From Oceanospirillaceae bacterium (GTDB taxonomy: Bacteria; Pseudomonadota; Gammaproteobacteria; Pseudomonadales; Litoribrevibacteraceae), in contig JADFAD010000001.1 of the NCBI GenBank assembly GCA_015665455.1, forward strand, positions 310,001 through 374,000: 64,000 nucleotides of DNA, written 5' to 3'. Position 1 is the first letter of the stretch. Every line of letters begins with the position of its first letter. Below the pieces are notes generated by a model that was not told the origin of the DNA, made no database searches, and worked only from the letters and a program-made list of their open reading frames with translations. Both the position numbers and the translations under genes were made by a program. Shown one piece after another: positions 63,429 to 64,000 of this stretch.

Positions 63429-64000
63429 GATATTATTTTTAAACTTTCTTCCGCGAAACCGGTACCTGCTTCTGCAAAGAAGTTGAATACGTGATTGATG
63501 CCGTAACTTTCCAGTTGTTCTTGTTCATCTGCGTATCTAGCAATACCCGCGATTGCGCCTGAATATTCGTTTAAGCGTAATTGTTCGGCGATATTTTGCA
63601 TGTCGTCAATGGAGGGGAGGGCAAGCATGACGAGTTTGACTTTGTCTAAGTTAATGTTGTCCCAGAAATCTGCATCTTCCGCATCGCCGAGTACGGCGGG
63701 AAGCCCTTTATTGGTTAGGTGTTTTACTGTCACGTTATCCGCGTCAATGCCACAAACCTTTTCTCCAATCTCAGCGTGAAGTGCTTTGTAAGCCCCTTGA
63801 CCTACACGACCTAACCCAATCACGAACACTTCTGCGTTCGGTGGCTGACAAAAAATATCTCGATTTAGTCGTTGGTTTTTCTCGAACAGTCTTATGTAAT
63901 GCTTATTTTTAGCATAAAACGTATGAGCGCCTTTGTAGGAAATACTGGTGATTACAAAGGAAATGGAGACAGCGAGGGCGATGATCACTAACCAGTTATT
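63416..64000 (-). CDS. KefC-like CPA2 antiporter, C-terminal part with RCK (TrkA-N) domain (cut by window end)
   Basis: The frame is open through the last base of the window, so the start lies outside. The visible 194 residues begin with the last membrane helix (WLVIIALAVSISFVITSI), then a cytoplasmic linker. A Rossmann RCK domain follows with the nucleotide motif VFVIGLGRVGQGAYKAL, an acidic end of the second strand (VCGIDAD) and VKLVMLALPSIDDMQ. The ending NHVFNFFAEAGTGFAEESL is typical of NAD-binding K+/H+ antiporter family proteins. It differs from the other CPA2 gene in this window, which lacks the RCK domain. Confidence 0.85.
   Translation of the reverse strand, partial: NNWLVIIALAVSISFVITSISYKGAHTFYAKNKHYIRLFEKNQRLNRDIFCQPPNAEVFVIGLGRVGQGAYKALHAEIGEKVCGIDADNVTVKHLTNKGLPAVLGDAEDADFWDNINLDKVKLVMLALPSIDDMQNIAEQLRLNEYSGAIAGIARYADEQEQLESYGINHVFNFFAEAGTGFAEESLKIISKPR

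Overview
This 64 kb window looks like a chromosomal stretch of a motile, probably marine gammaproteobacterium. The base composition is moderate to AT-leaning. The flagellar genes follow the Pseudomonas/Vibrio plan, with a FleQ master regulator and sigma-54 and sigma-28 promoters. The housekeeping gene order (fabI, a Yej/Npp peptide ABC transporter, mltD, gloB, yafS-like, rnhA, dnaQ, fimL-like, sohB, yhdH-like, DUF934-cysI, metH, nfuA) resembles, from memory, the order around fabI-dnaQ-metH in Pseudomonas aeruginosa. An Oceanospirillales or Pseudomonadales-type lineage fits; the genus cannot be read from the sequence. No rRNA, tRNA, CRISPR array, insertion sequence or prophage was seen.

Region 1 (1-20950) is the distal part of a flagellar cluster: the end of flgI, flgJ, flgK and flgL; a 628-base gap; a TPR-methyltransferase gene; two divergent genes for very large flagellins (1013 and 969 aa); flaG, fliD, fliS, a fliT-like gene and fleQ. 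The surface-exposed proteins are unusually large (FlgK 890 aa, FliD 827 aa, flagellins about 1000 aa). Promoters can be read directly. There are sigma-54 sites before flgK, before the minus-strand flagellin and before the methyltransferase, and matching sigma-28 sites before the plus-strand flagellin and fliS. The methyltransferase and the minus-strand flagellin share both the sigma-54 site and an upstream box at identical spacing, which suggests they are co-expressed.

Region 2 (21026-34311) is mostly minus strand: an operon of two tandem YejA/NppA-like peptide-binding proteins, two permeases and a double ATPase, with fabI overlapping its end. Then come mltD and gloB, and on the plus strand a yafS-like methyltransferase overlapping rnhA, followed by dnaQ.

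Region 3 (34672-54303) holds a FimL-like protein, an unrecognised membrane protein, an SCP2-domain protein, a SohB-type protease, a YhdH/AcuI-type reductase, a CPA2 exchanger, the cysI/DUF934 pair, a MATE transporter with metH, nfuA, a small unknown gene, a PAS/AAA+ sigma-54 activator, truC and ccoG.

Region 4 (54522-64000) holds a glutathione transferase, a membrane diguanylate cyclase, a membrane-anchored AraC regulator, and a paired beta-helix lipoprotein and diheme cytochrome lipoprotein of unknown function. A ChaN-like lipoprotein, thiopurine methyltransferase, miaE and the end of a KefC-like exchanger follow.

The most interesting points are the giant flagellar surface proteins with internally duplicated modules, the co-regulated TPR-methyltransferase, the regulatory layout between the two flagellin genes, and the beta-helix/diheme-cytochrome pair.
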